Positions 1 through 12,482 of a DNA stretch of 64,000 nt are shown here, in pieces; the stretch's first letter is position 1, and the number at the start of each line of letters is the position of its first letter. This stretch comes from Leptoclinus maculatus (taxonomy: Eukaryota > Chordata > Actinopteri > Perciformes > Stichaeidae), in contig JAVDOI010000007.1 in the NCBI GenBank assembly GCA_032191485.1, positions 1,757,729-1,821,728 of the forward strand, written 5' to 3'. The notes beneath the pieces were generated by a model. It saw only the letters and a list, made by a program, of their open reading frames with translations. It made no database searches and had not been told where the DNA came from. The position numbers were made by a program, and so were the translations under genes.

Positions 1-538
1 AACGTTTGCATTTAACCAAGGTAACGTTACATTGCTCGATATTGTAAAGCAGTTCCACCCGCTCACTCCGAACGGCACATCGGAGGGGGTTTGCCCCGCA
101 ACTCAAGCCTTCGCGAATTGTCTCAAACTGGATTCGACGCCCTAATTCAAAACGGCTTAGGCTTGTAACAATATTTGGCTCAAACAGCATACAGTCAGCA
201 ATTATGGTCCCGTACTATATAGCTGATCCGATCTAGCTGATCTGTATGCAGTACTAGCGGTCACACACTGCACAGTTATCAGGCCCCGGCGGGGCAGAAG
301 TAATTTCCTTTGTCCTGTATTCTGAGAGGATAACGTTATAGTAGTGACACATGCACATGGCTGACACACAGCCCCCCCCCCCCCCCACCACCAATACCCA
401 GCATTGAGTGTGTTTGCGGCAATCTGTGTGCATTGCTCCAGTCTGCAAAAAAAATGGGCCCCAATGTGCGCAACGATGTTGAGAATCAATATAGATGGAT
501 GGTGATAGATAACGCACGGTGTGTTGTGCATCCTCCAG

Positions 539-621
539 GACCGTGTTTAAATACGAGGGCTCCAGGATCCTGCCTGCAGGACAAGGGACGGACTATGAGG
601 ACTTCAAGAGCATGTGCACAG
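539..621 (+). CDS. cotl1: cotl1 exon 2
   Basis: Acceptor CCTCCAG and donor CACAG|GTAAGG bound 83 nt. The exon starts with the last base of a Trp codon and ends one base into the Asp codon completed at 8000. It encodes TVFKYEGSRILPAGQGTD and the following Y-E-D-F-K segment. Confidence 0.92.
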
Positions 622-3600
622 GTAAGGAGGGGATCCTATTATGAATGTCCCACCCTAGTTGTCAACCAAGCATTGCCGGTGTAATGCGTCCTCCCTGCTG
701 TTGGCTAGTCTACATTGTGTGTGTGTGTGTGTGCGCGGGGGCGCGCGCGCGGCTTTGTCTCCGGACGGGTTAAACGGCCTGCTGGATGGGCCACACAGCT
801 TGACTTGGCAGGACACTAATCTTTTAAGACTCTGTGCTCTGTCACCCATTGGCCTTGAGTCCTGTAGCCTAACTACACTGTCAAAGCACTTAGCACTGTA
901 TGCGTTGCGTAATCTCTTCCATAATATCCTGCACGGTTTTTTGGGGGGTTTTTTTGTTTGTTTTACAAGGTGAAACACTTAAGGTCAATCTTTTTTATAT
1001 TGTTTTCCTGAATTACTACAGAAAGACGTAGAAACTTTAAGTTTTCTAACTAGTCAGCGTTCATGTTCACCTGTCGCTGCTTTTGAGTAGAATAATGCTC
1101 CTACAGATAAAAAGTAGATTTGAGTTATCTTCTGATTGTGTGTGTGCTTTGAATGAATGCTCAGTTTGTTCATCACAAAAAAGCCTCTAGAGTAAAGCAT
1201 CTGCTCTGATGTTGGGTGTGGCTGTTTCTGATGCTTGCTCGGGTTGTCTTTTAAAGATTGCTGCCTCGGGGCTGTACTCGTTTCATTTCTTTTTTTATTT
1301 TTTGCTTCCTGACATTTCAGAGCTCACATTCCTATGTTGAAATAACTCATTTATTACCACGCTTTACGACAGCTCCGCCGGTGCGATTGCTGTCGGTTCC
1401 TGTTCGGAGATGACACACACACACGCACACACACACATTATCAGACATCTTTCTATCCGTGGGCTTATTTTCCTTATTTAGCAGTGAAGTTGTAACTCTG
1501 CAGAAGAAAAAACAAAACAAGGCTCTGAGTGTAGGAGGAGCCGATGCAGACTGCTGGTCTTCCGAGGCTTGAAGAGGAGGGCCCCTTTTGCATAGTGATC
1601 TTCAAGTCATCCAACTGCAGAAGGGAGAGGGAGGGGAATTCTGTTGTCAATGCAAGAAGACGGATAGGACTGCATGCAGGGCAGGGAAAGTTCTAAATCC
1701 TTACATGTAATTAGAATTGCCACCAGGACTTTTAAAACACAATTTCTGCTGATAAAATGTAGCAACAACCAATAACTTATTTAGTCACTGTCATGAATTA
1801 TTCATTGTAGGTCACCAAACTATCAGCTTATGGGAAATCCCGTCCTGAATGTCTCCTGACGGGAAGGCACGGCTCTAGGGACGGCAGTGTTCGGTCCGTT
1901 TGTCCAGGCTGAATTTGCTCCACAAATATTGGATGTGCTGTCACTACTGAGTTTGTTTCATTATCCTCAGAGGATGAATCCTAATGACTTCGATGAGCCC
2001 CTGACTTTTCCTCTAGCGCCACCAGCAGGTGGAAGTTTCCACTAATATCCAGTGGATGGATTGGGGCAGAATCTGATTAGTAGATGATGTCTTGTGTACA
2101 AATTTGACATTTTGTCCTGAGGTTGGCTAAAAAGGGAAGCTGGTGGAGTGTTCAAAATACAAATTCTCTATTCTCTGGGGAGCATGAATCGCTCTGTAGC
2201 TTTAATGGTAATATCTGTTTGTCAGAATTTTAGATTTTTTTGTGTACAAGTGAAAATCTTGGCCCAATAGTGTCACTAGAGGAACGGTCAGAAGGTCACC
2301 CAAAACAGTGGAACTCCTCTACTAAGGACCCTAGATATAAAAGATCTGGGCGTCAACAAAGTGATTAGGATTCATCCTTTGGGATCTCTGCACCAAATGA
2401 TGACTGGCTTCACCGTCCTCGGGCGCTGCTCTTAGCGAAGATCAAAAACTGGACCAAATTTGGACTCAGTTGACATGTTGGTAACACCACTCCTCTCCGA
2501 ACCCACCTGACACTGTCCACAGGAGACAGCTCTAGTTTCCTGGCTGTGTGTCGCAGAGGGACCGTGCGTGGGCTCGGAGAGCGAACACAGGAAGACACGG
2601 TGTCACCCGCCCAACCTCCGGTGTGCCAAAATGAGGTCATTTTATGCAGCGCAACGTGTCTGCAGACAAGTCTTTTTTTGCTGTCTCATTACTGTTGTAG
2701 TTTCAGTGCAGTTTTCTCTGCAGCAGGAGGTGGGGTGGGGCTAGGGGGGGTGGGAGAAGCTGTCTGCAGAGAAAACTGCAGAGTCAGCATGGCTTCGAAG
2801 GAAAGACAAACCAGGAAACAAGAGTGAGGAAGTGTACGTTTGCACTAGTTCCTCTGGCATCTCAAACGGTGACAATGACAGTTAAGACAAAGGGTCACGG
2901 AATTGACTTAGCTGAATCGTGTGGTGTTGCTCTGGGCAAGGTGTGGAAACTAGCGACATCCTTTGTGGCCGCACTGATAAGACTCTCTTATAGTGGCTGC
3001 TCCTGTTAATGTGCAGCCGGTCTGATCAGAACAGTGCTACTGAGGCTCTGCCAAGAAAGTCTCCAATCAGCTGCTTCAACAGGTACATAAAGATAATACC
3101 GGTCGCACTGTATGAACTCTTACTGGCATCCATGTAAAATCAACTGAGCGTTTAACCGCTTTTTTATTTGTTGCAATGCATGCGATATTTCAATATTGCT
3201 GGTACAGTCAGAACCAGATAACGCTGCACAATGGTGAATTGAGTTGTTTCAATCAATTGAACAATCAATCAAGTTTTATTTATATAGCACCTTTCAAACA
3301 ATTTAAATGCAATTCAAAGTGCTTTACAAATGATTGACAAGAGGAAAACAAGATACTGACGAGACGACATACCACACCAAATTACATTAAGAAAAAATTC
3401 ATGTTTGACTGTGAAGTGAAAAGTTCAACTAAGCTGTTAACGTCACAAAAGAATGTGCAAATTGGTTCAGCGGACAAAGAACCAGATGAACCGGAAACAG
3501 AAAACTAAAAGGATGATTTGTGAAGTCTTGGGAGGTGAAGTTTCCCTCCATCTTTGAGATGGGCGGAGAATTATACTACGAATTATACCTCGATGAGCCA

Positions 3601-6600
3601 TCCATTGACGGGCCGATGAACGCCGCCATTAGCGAGACTTTCATTATAACACTGCATAGTGTTTTAACAACTGAAAATATAAGATGACTGAAAATTGCAA
3701 CCTTACTTTCAGTTTCAGCAACTAAAAGTTAAGTTGAGCCCTGCCTCTGTGTGATGCTGACTGTCCCAGTCCGGGGGATGGGACGCTCTTCACTGTTGCT
3801 GCTCCAGGATGATGTCTCATGAAAAATGCTTCCTGGTGGGACCATAGACTATGTAAGAAGTGGACGTAGTCATCGTGACGTCACCCTTTGGTTTGTGGAC
3901 TGATGTTTTGAAGCTTCGAATTCGGCGTTTTCGCCGTCGGAATCTTGGATTACGGCCGGCGCCATGTTGTATTTTTGTAACCAATGAACAGAAGTTACCA
4001 TATTTGGACTGTGGAGGGGTGACTTGGAGACGCCGTATACGTCTCTGATAGCGACAGCGACCTGTCAATCACAGTAAGCCCGCCCTAAAACATAACTCTA
4101 AATTGGACCATAATTTACTAAATGAACATCATAATGTATTGAAGAAGACTCAAAACTAGTAATTGAGATTACACTTCCGCATTGGCTTCACTCTGAAGAA
4201 CCGGAGGGTGGGACCACCAAGTGAACAGTTTCTGCTTGGTTTCTGTCAGCCAGCGGTGCACTACAGAGGGGTAAGGAAATCGACGTTTGGTCATTTATTG
4301 ATAAGGGCACATTGGCCTTTATAGATCTTCAGTGCGCCATAAATCGATTTACTTCCAGAATTTGTGTGTTGTTTATCCAGTAAGGATGTTGATTCCAGAT
4401 GGAAACTGTCACGGCTGATGCAGGCGGCACGAGCAGGGAGCTTCAGAGCCTGGCAGATTCAATGAAGATACTTTGAATCAAACGGAAGTCTTCCAGGTTT
4501 CTAACAGGCAGGTAGATAACGGATGAACCAAACTCCATTCGGCCACCCAGCTGAGCCCCTCGAGTCCGAGTCCTGTTAACTTACTGCTGATGAAAACCCA
4601 ACATTTCTTGATTTAGCTTTTTAAATAACGACATAACGGGGGGACTTTTATTGCGAAGAATTTGTAGGAAAATGCACTAATCACCAAATTAGCTGAGCTT
4701 TGTTAGCGGCTATCTCACCTGGAACGAATTTCTTCAAGTTTGGCCCACATGTCCACCTGGACTCAAGGAATAAACCATTAGAATGTGATGGTCAAAGGTC
4801 ACTGTGTCCTCACAAAACACCTTTTTGGACAAACATGGATGTAAACTGCAACTTGACTGGTTGACGGAGGCATTTGTACCTCTGGTTTAGACCGTGTCCG
4901 ACACAGTGGACCTTTTTCATTTTAACTTCGACTGTCGGACGTGAAACTTGCTGCCTCAGCAGATGTTGAATTTGTTGGCAATTTTTTGCCAGTAGCATAG
5001 ATTATTGGCTTCACAAACACGGGAAAAGCCAGCATCACTACTAATAGTACGTAAAGTGCTGTTTGGTTAGCATTGGAGATGTTTTTTATAACTTGGTATA
5101 AAACACTACTAATGAAGGATGTAGAGAGTCCTCGTGGTAGCTCTAGTCTAATATTATAATAGATATTTAGGCTTTGTCTTTGTTCTGGTGACCATTGCCT
5201 TGACATGAAGACCACTTTTTTATGAACCAATGTTCAATATTTTCAAAAGTTTAATTAGTCTTCAACTACATTATTAATATTTGTTCCTTAAGTGTACTGA
5301 AGTAGCATGTCACATGACATTGTTAAGATACTTTTGAGACTGAGAACATGACCACAAATATACTAAATATCTTGTAAATCAATTTAATCCTATTTGAAAA
5401 TATGTTTTACACAATAGGTAGATTTCCTCATGTTTGTGATGCATTTACAAATTAATTTAAACAAAAAATTGTATTTTAAGTACTCTCCCCTCACATTTTT
5501 ACAAGACAGCGTATCCTTTTTGTATAATTTATTTTGTTTATTTCACTTCCCAATTTAAATTATTTGCCTTTATCAGTGTGCCTTTTTGTGGCATGTCATG
5601 TTCTTAGATGTATTCTAATAAGCTTTTATAAATATCGTCCAGCCATAAACAGACAGGCTCTTTTCTTCCTCTTTGACAGTTCTGGCAGCGGCTTTGCTTC
5701 ACTGTTCTGATTGTACAAATGACAGAAATCCACGAGTGCAGCTCTTGTTAAAAAGATCTTTTCTGTGAAGACACCCGTCAGAGTTTTGCCGAGAGCTGAA
5801 AGGCGGGACAGGGTTTGATGGAAGCGGCCTCCTCGCAATTCTCTGTGCAGGAAAGAATCCAGTCAATGTCCTGTTCATAACACATACAGGGAATACAGTC
5901 TTTGCAGTTTGAGATGTTCATACGAGGTTGCAGCAGAAAGAATGCAATGATTTAATGCAAAAAAGCTGACAAGTTGGATTCCAACATAACAGTCAGGAAA
6001 AAGCAACATAACCCAGGATAACTGAGGACAAACCGACAAAGAACAATAGAAGTGTGCATGTATAAATAAGGACTGAGTTAATGGGGAAGTGGGTGACCAC
6101 AGGCCTGACGAGAGACCGGTGAAACGAATGACACAATGAGTTAACTTCAAAATAAAAGCAGGAAACACTAAACCTGAAGGAAACCAGGCGTCAACCTCCG
6201 GTTCTGCCAAGTGAAGCCGATGTGGGAGTGTCTTAAAGCTGCATTCTCTCTAATGTCCACCAGGGGGCGACTCCTCTGGTTGTATAGAAGTCTATGAGAA
6301 AATGACTCTACTTCTCTCTTGATTTATTCCCTCAGTAAACATTGTAAACATGAGTTTATGGTCTCAATCTCTAGTTTCAAGTCTTCTTCAATACAGCATG
6401 ATGTTCATTTAGTACATTATGGTCCATTTAGAGTCAAACAGACCATAAAGCAGGGGATGCTTTAGGGCGGGGCTTACTGTGATTGACAGGTCGCTGCCGC
6501 TACCAGAGACGTATACTGTGTCTCGACATCACTCCGCATTCCAAATATGGTCACGTCTGTTCATTGGCTGCAAAAAAAACAACATGGCGACGGCCGTAAT

Positions 6601-7671
6601 CCAAGATGGCGACGGCAAAATCGCCGAACTCGAGGCTTCATAACATCAGTCCACAAACCAATGAGTGACGTCACGATGATTACGTCCACTTCTTATATAG
6701 AGTTAACTTCAAAATATAGGTTAGGAAACACAAGAAACAAGGAAAAGGGAGACCAAAACACAAATGTCTCTGAAAAACAGAAAGATGCAACACAGTCCAG
6801 TCTCCACATATAAAGTGTGACAACAGACTGTGACAACAGACGCATCAACAGCCAATTTAAATCAGTGCTGATATAAATCTGGGCCGAATGTGGCTCGGTT
6901 GTCTTATAATCTGAGGATCGTTGGTTCGATCCCCGGCTCCGCTAGTCCTTGTTGATGCGTCCTTGGGCAAGACACTTAACCCCAAGTTGCTCCTGTAGCT
7001 GTGCCTACGTTGTGTGAATGTTAGTTAGTCCTGATGGGCAGGTGGCACCTTGAATGGTAGCTCCTGTCATCAATGTATGAATGGGTGTGAATGGGTGAAT
7101 GATGACATGTAGTGTTAATCGCTTTGAGTGGTTGGAGGAGTAGAAAAGTGCAATACAAGTCCATTTACCATTTTACCATTATTAGGCTATATAAATATAT
7201 TTAGAATTATATTCTATAAGATAATTTCAACATAATTATGAACGGTCGGTTATTTTTCAAAAAGTTCTGAAATATACAATCCATTATTGAAAACTTAGGT
7301 TTGGATAACAGCTGGACCAATCGTAAACTGTGTTTGTACCCAAGACAAAATCCCAAATAAAAGGAAATTGGGGAACGTGGCAAGTTTTCCTAAATCACTC
7401 GTACAAGCCACTTAAGAACCAATCTGTTCGTACCAGTGGTTCTTGCATAAGGCCCATTGTTTCGGTTGAATAGGATTTAGAGGCCCGAAGAGGTACAGGT
7501 CGGGAAGAGAAAGCAGCACAAATGTTTTAGCGTTTGCTGCACGTTCTTCACAGACAGCCGGCTTCTGCAGTGGACCACCGTGACAGTGACGGGCGTGGTC
7601 ACTGGGACACAACTGCAAGGCTCACAAAAGATTTTACTCATTTAGTCTGTTGACCTGAATATTTCCTCAGT

Positions 7672-7749
<78 letters not shown>

Positions 7750-9667
7750 CACTCAGTTTGGGGCTGTTGGGACTCCGCCAGTGCAGTGGAATTACAAAAA
7801 AGCAGAACCTTTGTATTCATCTGCACTGCAACACTGCAACTCTTTTTGCTCACTCTCTTTGTCTGTCCTACACACACACACACACACACACACACAGGAC
7901 GTACAAACACTGTCCCACTGGGGTGTGATGAAAGTGTGTCCCATTTAAAAAGCTGTAATGTTGAGTCTTAACACGGCCCTGTTCTGTCTCCTCCCTCAGA
8001 TGACGCCCGTCTGTTCGCCTTCGTCCGGATCACGATGGGGGACGCCATGAGCAAACGGGCCAAGTTCACCCTCATCACCTGGATCGGGGAGAACATCAGC
8101 GGGCTGCAGCGCGCCAAGATCAGCACCGACAAGGCGCTGGTCAAAGAGATCGTGCAGGTCAGAGACTCCGCGGGTGTCGCATGTGGAGGAAGTGGCAATT
8201 ACAGTAATGTCTGTTATCACGAGAGTGAAGCTGTAATGGTTCCCTTTTGGTAATCTGGTCGGTTACAGAGGCAAAATGGCAACAGAGGGCTGCATAAAGT
8301 TGCACAAAATACGATTTTTTTAAATTCAATAAACCATCTGAAACTAGATAATATGAAAAAGTCCAAAATAATTTAGCAGCTATGTGCGCTTTATATTTAC
8401 TTGTTAAAGCTGCACAAATCAATATTTTTATATTGACATTGGAGGGGAAAAAAGTGAGAGTCAATGTTGTACTTGCAGTCATCAGGTGGAAACCCGATTC
8501 CAAATGAATGCTAATGTTGTTCTGTGTCAGCTGGACGTGTAAACAACATGAAAACATGCAGCACAATGCAGCTTTGAAGGTACCCTGTGGACTGCTGCAT
8601 AGTGCTACCAGTGCTCAAACGCTCCACGTGGTTCCTTTAATGTGTTAACGTGTGCTCAACTAAGCAGCCATGCTGTTATACCCTGGCCTGAATTTATTGC
8701 CAAAGAATTGTCTCAAGAAGATCAGTTATTTATATTACCTGTTGTAAATTATTATGTATCAAACTAAGAGCTGACAGTTAGCAAGCTCACTAGCTTGGAG
8801 AGCCCCTTCATCAACTCTTTATTGAATGAAATGTTAAAGACACAATGCAGTGGCTTAATAACCGGCCCTGGACAGACATAATATCCCAGCTTTTCATGTA
8901 AAACTCAAATTCACAGCACTCTTCCTTAACCATAATCATAACAATAGTCAACATGCTAGCGGTTTGCTTTAACGATTAGCGCTAGAGTTTAAAAGAGTAA
9001 TGGCTATCATGAACAATAATTTAAAAACAATCAAATCTGACTAAATGTTAAAGTAACATAGACCAAGCCCAGCAGTCCACATGTGGTGCTATGTTCTGTA
9101 ACTGTAGCATGAAATCATGGTGAAGTTATTAGCAAGCTAGCTAGCTAACAACCCAGCCACTAACTGAGCAAAATATAACGATGTATGTCTTCGTCTACAC
9201 ACTTGTCACAGCGTAGGAAAGCACATTATCGGCAAATACTTATGCACACCGATTCAAAAGATTTAGTAATGTGCCAATAGCCCAATTTAAAGTCAACAGA
9301 AAGGAGATAAAAGGCTAAATGATACACTGGTAGACGATCGACGATTCCTGACTGATGCACTCAGAGGTTTGTCATGATTTTCCAGAAAAACATTTTAATA
9401 TTTTTCGAAGCTATTAAAAGTATTGTTTTGCTATCCGTACAAAAATACTCAGTGAAAAGTGTAAAACATCAGCCAGCCCTAATTAGTTTGGGTTGTTCCC
9501 ATTCTGCTAAAAGTGAAAAGTAACTTTGGGTTTTCTGAACTCTTTTGTGTCCACAGAACTTTGCCAAGGAGTTCATGTTCAGTGACCCGAGGGAACTGGA
9601 TGCAGACAACATCCGTACAGAGCTGAAGAAGGCCGGTGGAGCCAACTATGACGCTCAGGCCGAGTAG
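539..9667 (+). CDS. cotl1: Coactosin-like protein, exons 2-4 (5' end outside window)
   Basis: Small ADF-homology protein that binds F-actin in the cytoplasm and, in mammals, also binds 5-lipoxygenase. Three exons join in frame: 539-621, 8000-8157 and 9557-9667 (352 nt). They encode the ADF-H core from TVFKYEGS to the C terminus ELKKAGGANYDAQAE, followed by TAG. The family hallmark stretches GDAMSKR, LITWIGEN and GLQRAK are present. The lysines corresponding to human K75 (F-actin binding; second K of SKRAK) and K131 (5-lipoxygenase contact; last K before AGG) are conserved. All junctions are AG/GT and phase-consistent. The first coding exon (about 26 residues) is not visible in the 538 bases upstream and should lie left of the window. 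Identification is from remembered family sequence; a fish paralogue cannot be excluded. Confidence 0.95.
715..752. repeat. GT/GC alternating purine-pyrimidine tract
   Basis: A (TG)n run passes directly into GCGCGGGGGCGCGCGCGC, about 100 bases into cotl1 intron 2. Composition is of the kind that can adopt Z-DNA. Confidence 0.7.
1965..2395. mobile_element. Palindromic MITE-like element
   Basis: GGATGAATCCTAATGACTTC near 1973 is matched in inverse near 2365 by GTGATTAGGATTCATCC, giving terminal inverted repeats around 400 bp of non-coding sequence. Internal motifs such as CTCTAGCGCCACC are familiar from fish interspersed repeats. Class not assigned. Confidence 0.5.
3262..3345. repeat. Short dispersed repeat (TTTATATAGCACCTTTC type)
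   Basis: AATCAAGTTTTATTTATATA, AGCACCTTTCA and AAAGTGCTTTACAA form the compact signature of a widespread fish repeat. A fragment of similar type occurs at 44085-44130. Confidence 0.5.
3841..4215 (+). mobile_element. Dispersed element 'CRE-repeat', copy A
   Basis: Begins ACCATAGACTATGTAAGAAG, contains TGGACGTAGTCATCGTGACG, CTTGGATTACGGCC, CGACCTGTCAATCACAGTAA and ends at TTGGCTTCACTCTGAAGAAC. Homologous to copies at 6203-6710 (inverted) and 57424-57885. Non-coding and shortened near its 3' end. Confidence 0.75.
4700..4885. repeat. Dispersed repeat (CACTGTGTCCTCACAAAAC type)
   Basis: GGACTCAAGGAATAAACC, ATGGTCAAAGGTCACTGTG, CAACTTGACTGGTTGACGGA and GGCATTTGTACC are remembered features of a very abundant fish interspersed repeat. 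Ends not defined. Confidence 0.45.
6203..6710 (-). mobile_element. Dispersed element 'CRE-repeat', copy B (longest)
   Basis: Inverse orientation relative to copies A and C. It carries the full set of blocks, including TTACTGTGATTGACAGGTCG, GTAATCCAAGATGGC and GAGTGACGTCACGATG. Near its left end a CCACCAGGGGGC segment is a full match to the CTCF core and is absent from the other two copies. Confidence 0.75.
6885..7185 (+). mobile_element. tRNA-derived SINE
   Basis: tRNA-like head with a degenerate A box (TGGCTCGGTTG) and a B box GGTTCGATCCC at 6923-6933. A body follows with CTTGGGCAAGACACTTAACC, GAATGGGTGTGAATGGGTGA and GCAATACAAGTCCATTTACC, typical of fish tRNA-SINEs. Confidence 0.75.
7673..7747. 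repeat. (CA)n microsatellite
   Basis: About 37 uninterrupted CA dinucleotides in cotl1 intron 2. Confidence 0.98.
7870..7897. repeat. (CA)n microsatellite
   Basis: About 14 CA units, some 100 bases before cotl1 exon 3. Confidence 0.97.
8000..8157 (+). CDS. cotl1: cotl1 exon 3
   Basis: Acceptor CTCCCTCAG precedes the exon and donor GTGCAG|GTCAGA follows it; 158 nt. It encodes DDARLFAFVRITMGDAMSKR and then the AKFTLITWIGENISG and KALVKEIVQ segments, the most conserved part of coactosin-like proteins. Confidence 0.95.
8158..9556 (+). other. cotl1 intron 3
   Basis: A 1.4-kb AT-rich intron between matched GT and AG ends. No exon, RNA gene or recognisable transposon was seen. Several short GCTAGC palindromes occur near 9130. 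Confidence 0.75.
9557..9667 (+). CDS. cotl1: cotl1 exon 4, C terminus and stop
   Basis: Acceptor TGTGTCCACAG starts the exon, which begins exactly at NFAKEF and ends at GGANYDAQAE-TAG. The C-terminal ELKKAGGANYDAQ block is nearly identical to mammalian COTL1. Confidence 0.96.
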   Translation, partial: NFAKEFMFSDPRELDADNIRTELKKAGGANYDAQAE

Positions 9668-9687
9668 AGAAGTGCCATGGTCCACTG

Positions 9688-9747
9688 GAAGGGTTGGGGT
9701 GGGGTGGGGGGGTGTCAGGGTGGGGGGGGGGGGGGTTGGGGCAGGGG
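9688..9747 (+). repeat. G-rich block after the cotl1 stop
   Basis: More than six runs of four or more G separated by one to six bases, starting about 20 bases after the stop codon. The sequence would allow a G-quadruplex in the mRNA. Confidence 0.8.
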
Positions 9748-10599
9748 CCGCTACCTCTTGGGGAGAGGGCGAGGTGGGATGGAGAGGGCGCTCGACGAAA
9801 GGGAAATGCACACACAAACGATCCCGAGGTGCACCAGGAGCCGTCTGTGGGACCAGTGTAAGTCTTTCTAATACTCAGCAAACGCCGTTCATGCTGCCTA
9901 ATACCAGCTTATTAGAAAACAGTCGTCTCTTTTTTCCCACTAATTTAACAGCTTATTAATTTACTCCCAACAACAGCTTCAGAACACCTCAGTGGGACTG
10001 TGGCTGCTGAGTGTATTTGCACAGTTCAGATGTTGTTGGTGCACCTCTAAATTATATGCATTAAGGCATTTATATACTGGATTTTAACAGTATATAAATG
10101 TGAAAAAAAGCTTCCACAGCACATCTGGGGGCAGATCAGGGCCAAATTGTCCCCCGGCCGACATTCCTTGAGACCTTGAGATTTTGCACACGTAAAGATA
10201 CCTTAACATGGTGACACTCAAGGAGGTTTCCAAATTCATAAATTAAATATTTTTGGGAAATACACCTTTTGGTTTTCCCCCAGAGTTATGTTCTTTACAC
10301 GGCGGGGGCTTGACCAATAAACGACACAAAAATTGAAAAGGAGTAATAAAATTGTCCACCTCGTTTTGGATTACGGAGCCACCATGTTGTTGTTGCATAA
10401 ATAGAGGCGCAACTGAACTCGTTCCGCACAACGTGATTTATTTGTTTGCGGTGCGAAAGCTTTGAAAAATCACCCTCCTTCCGTAAAAGAATGTTGCCGC
10501 TTATTCGCGTGTTTAAAGCACCCATGACGAAAACAACAGCTCCAAAAACTATATTGACGTGCAAATTACCCGCACGACAGAAGCGCCCCCGTTGTGTAA

Positions 10600-11115
10600 A
10601 GCCCTTAAGATGAGAAGATCTTTCTGGTCTTTGCGGTGAATGAATATTTGGTGATTAGCTTAGCTTAGCATAAAGAAACGGGGAAACGGCTAGCCTGGAA
10701 ATGTCCTGAGGTAACTAAACCTGCCTACCAGCACTTCTAAAGCTAATGAACTCATTTTCTGTTCATACAAAAAAAAGTGTAAAAATGACACAAAAGCAGT
10801 TGCCAGGCAACCAGCTGAGACGCCAGGAAGTCACTGTTCCTGGCCTAGAAACAGTCCCGCCCTTGACCTACCATAAAACGGCAAATTGCCATTTTTACAC
10901 TTTGGTTTTTGTACCAATTAAACAAATGAGATGCAATGTGTTAATTAATGAGCATTAGAGGTGTTGGTAGGTTTTTTTGTCAGAGCCAGGCTAGCTCCGT
11001 CCCCCTGTTTTTAGTCTTTGTACTAAGCTAAGCTAACTGGAAGCTGTAGCTTCATGTTGAACGGACAGATATGAGAGTGGTATCTACCTTCCCATCTACC
11101 CACAAGAAACAGCAA
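10600..11115. mobile_element. Foldback MITE with long terminal inverted repeats
   Basis: TTAGCTTAGCTTAGCATAAA followed by GGCTAGCCTGG near 10655-10700 is mirrored near 10985-11040 by GCCAGGCTAGCTCCG and GTACTAAGCTAAGCTAACTG; similarity appears to continue outward to about 100 bp. The core also has an inverted pair around AAAAGTGTAAAAATG and CATTTTTACACTTT. A solo copy of one end lies at 22385-22530. Confidence 0.65.
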
Positions 11116-12482
11116 GAAAGCAAATTGTATACACTGACGAGTCCACAGTGACGTGTAACACTCATTGCTGAGGATTCGCTCAACCAACACTCACAGAATA
11201 TGGCCTCACAAACGTGTCGGCGCTCTTACTGTCACAAACTGGCACTCTCCACTCCCAGCCTCGGCCCTCTCCCCAGTCAGCTCAATGTTGGTTATCTACT
11301 GTGCTGTGCATCAACATCTCACACTCATCCTCATCTCAGCTGGGCTGCAGTTGAGCAACAGGAAGTTGCATTAAAAGGCTTCAGCGCTGTTTGCTATGTA
11401 ACGAGGATGAGTCCATCGACGAGGACCGAAGTGTCATTTTTGGAAGGAAGCTCTTTACTTGCAGGCATGTGTTTGACAGCGGAGCATGCTCTTAGTCATG
11501 ATACACTGTACCTCCAGGAGGAAAAGATCTCCACTCTAACAATATCCTTGACGATGGTCGGTGGCTGCTTTGAGTCATGTCGCTAAGTACACATTTAGCT
11601 ACCACTTCATCTCCAGCCAGACAGCTGTGTTTGGATTGCAGCCTCAAAGTCGACCATTACGGACTGTAATTCAGCCTCCTGTCTTCATACTTGTGCTTAG
11701 TGCTGTGAATCCCTCCTTATCACTAGTCCAAATGTGTCTTTTTTCGTGAGTGATCATTTCCGGACCTGATTTCGATGCACTTTTTACTTTTTCCTTCCAG
11801 TTTTTGTTGGATGTGATCAATGTTAGCTGGGGCAGAATTAGTAGAAGAGTACATGGCAAAGAATGGTCTGACTGGAAGCTTTCTGCCTGTCGATATTATG
11901 CCATAGGAATACAGAGAAACAGCTAATATATTGTGTCCTCGGCAGCAGTTATAGTCAAGTATTGAATGTTTTCCTAAAATCTCAAAGAATGGAGATCTTT
12001 TCCTCTGGTGTTTCATCTCACGATCTACCACTCAAAGGTGTCCATGCCTACTGTAACCTACTGTGTTTGACTGCCTTAGCCTCCCAGGGAGAGAGGGGCA
12101 TCATGGGAGCTTGTGAACACTACACTGTGATTGGCTGTCGGTCTCACATGGGGGCGGGACTTTGAGCTGCACATGGCTCATTGCGATGTGAGCCTGGGCT
12201 CATCAACCCGACCCAGGAGCAGCCATTTCTCGGTTGTAGCATCTCTTGTTTATTTGGTTTCAACCCTCTCTTCCCCCCTGCAAAAAAATAAAAAATGGAT
12301 GTTTTTCTTGTACCTTTTTTTGTTTTTGAGATGAATTTTATTTTCTCTGAAGAGTTTACCTTTTGATTTAATTTTTAAGAGCATTGTTTTTGGTCATTGG
12401 CAGGAGAGATTTTCAAAAAAAAAATATGTGAAAAAAAAAACGAAGACAGAAAACTGAGTGGGCATAAGATCAGTCATTTCAA

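Larger units (their letters stand above)
622..7999 (+). other. cotl1 intron 2 (7.4 kb), repeat-rich
   Basis: No exon is seen between the donor at 622 and the acceptor at 7999. It holds a GT/GC tract near 715-752, a palindromic MITE-like element near 1965-2395, two copies of a shared dispersed element (3841-4215 and 6203-6710), a dispersed repeat near 4700-4885, a tRNA-derived SINE (6885-7185) and two CA microsatellites. In 5230-5620 I see only AT-rich unassigned sequence. Confidence 0.8.

Noticed and set aside
6923..6933. tRNA gene suggested by the B box
   Set aside because: No cloverleaf with matching acceptor arms; the tail identifies a SINE.
7670..7948. ORFs through CA/GT microsatellites (also at 17717-18064 and 25649-25900)
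   Set aside because: Dinucleotide repeats give TH/CV polypeptide frames in both directions; meaningless.
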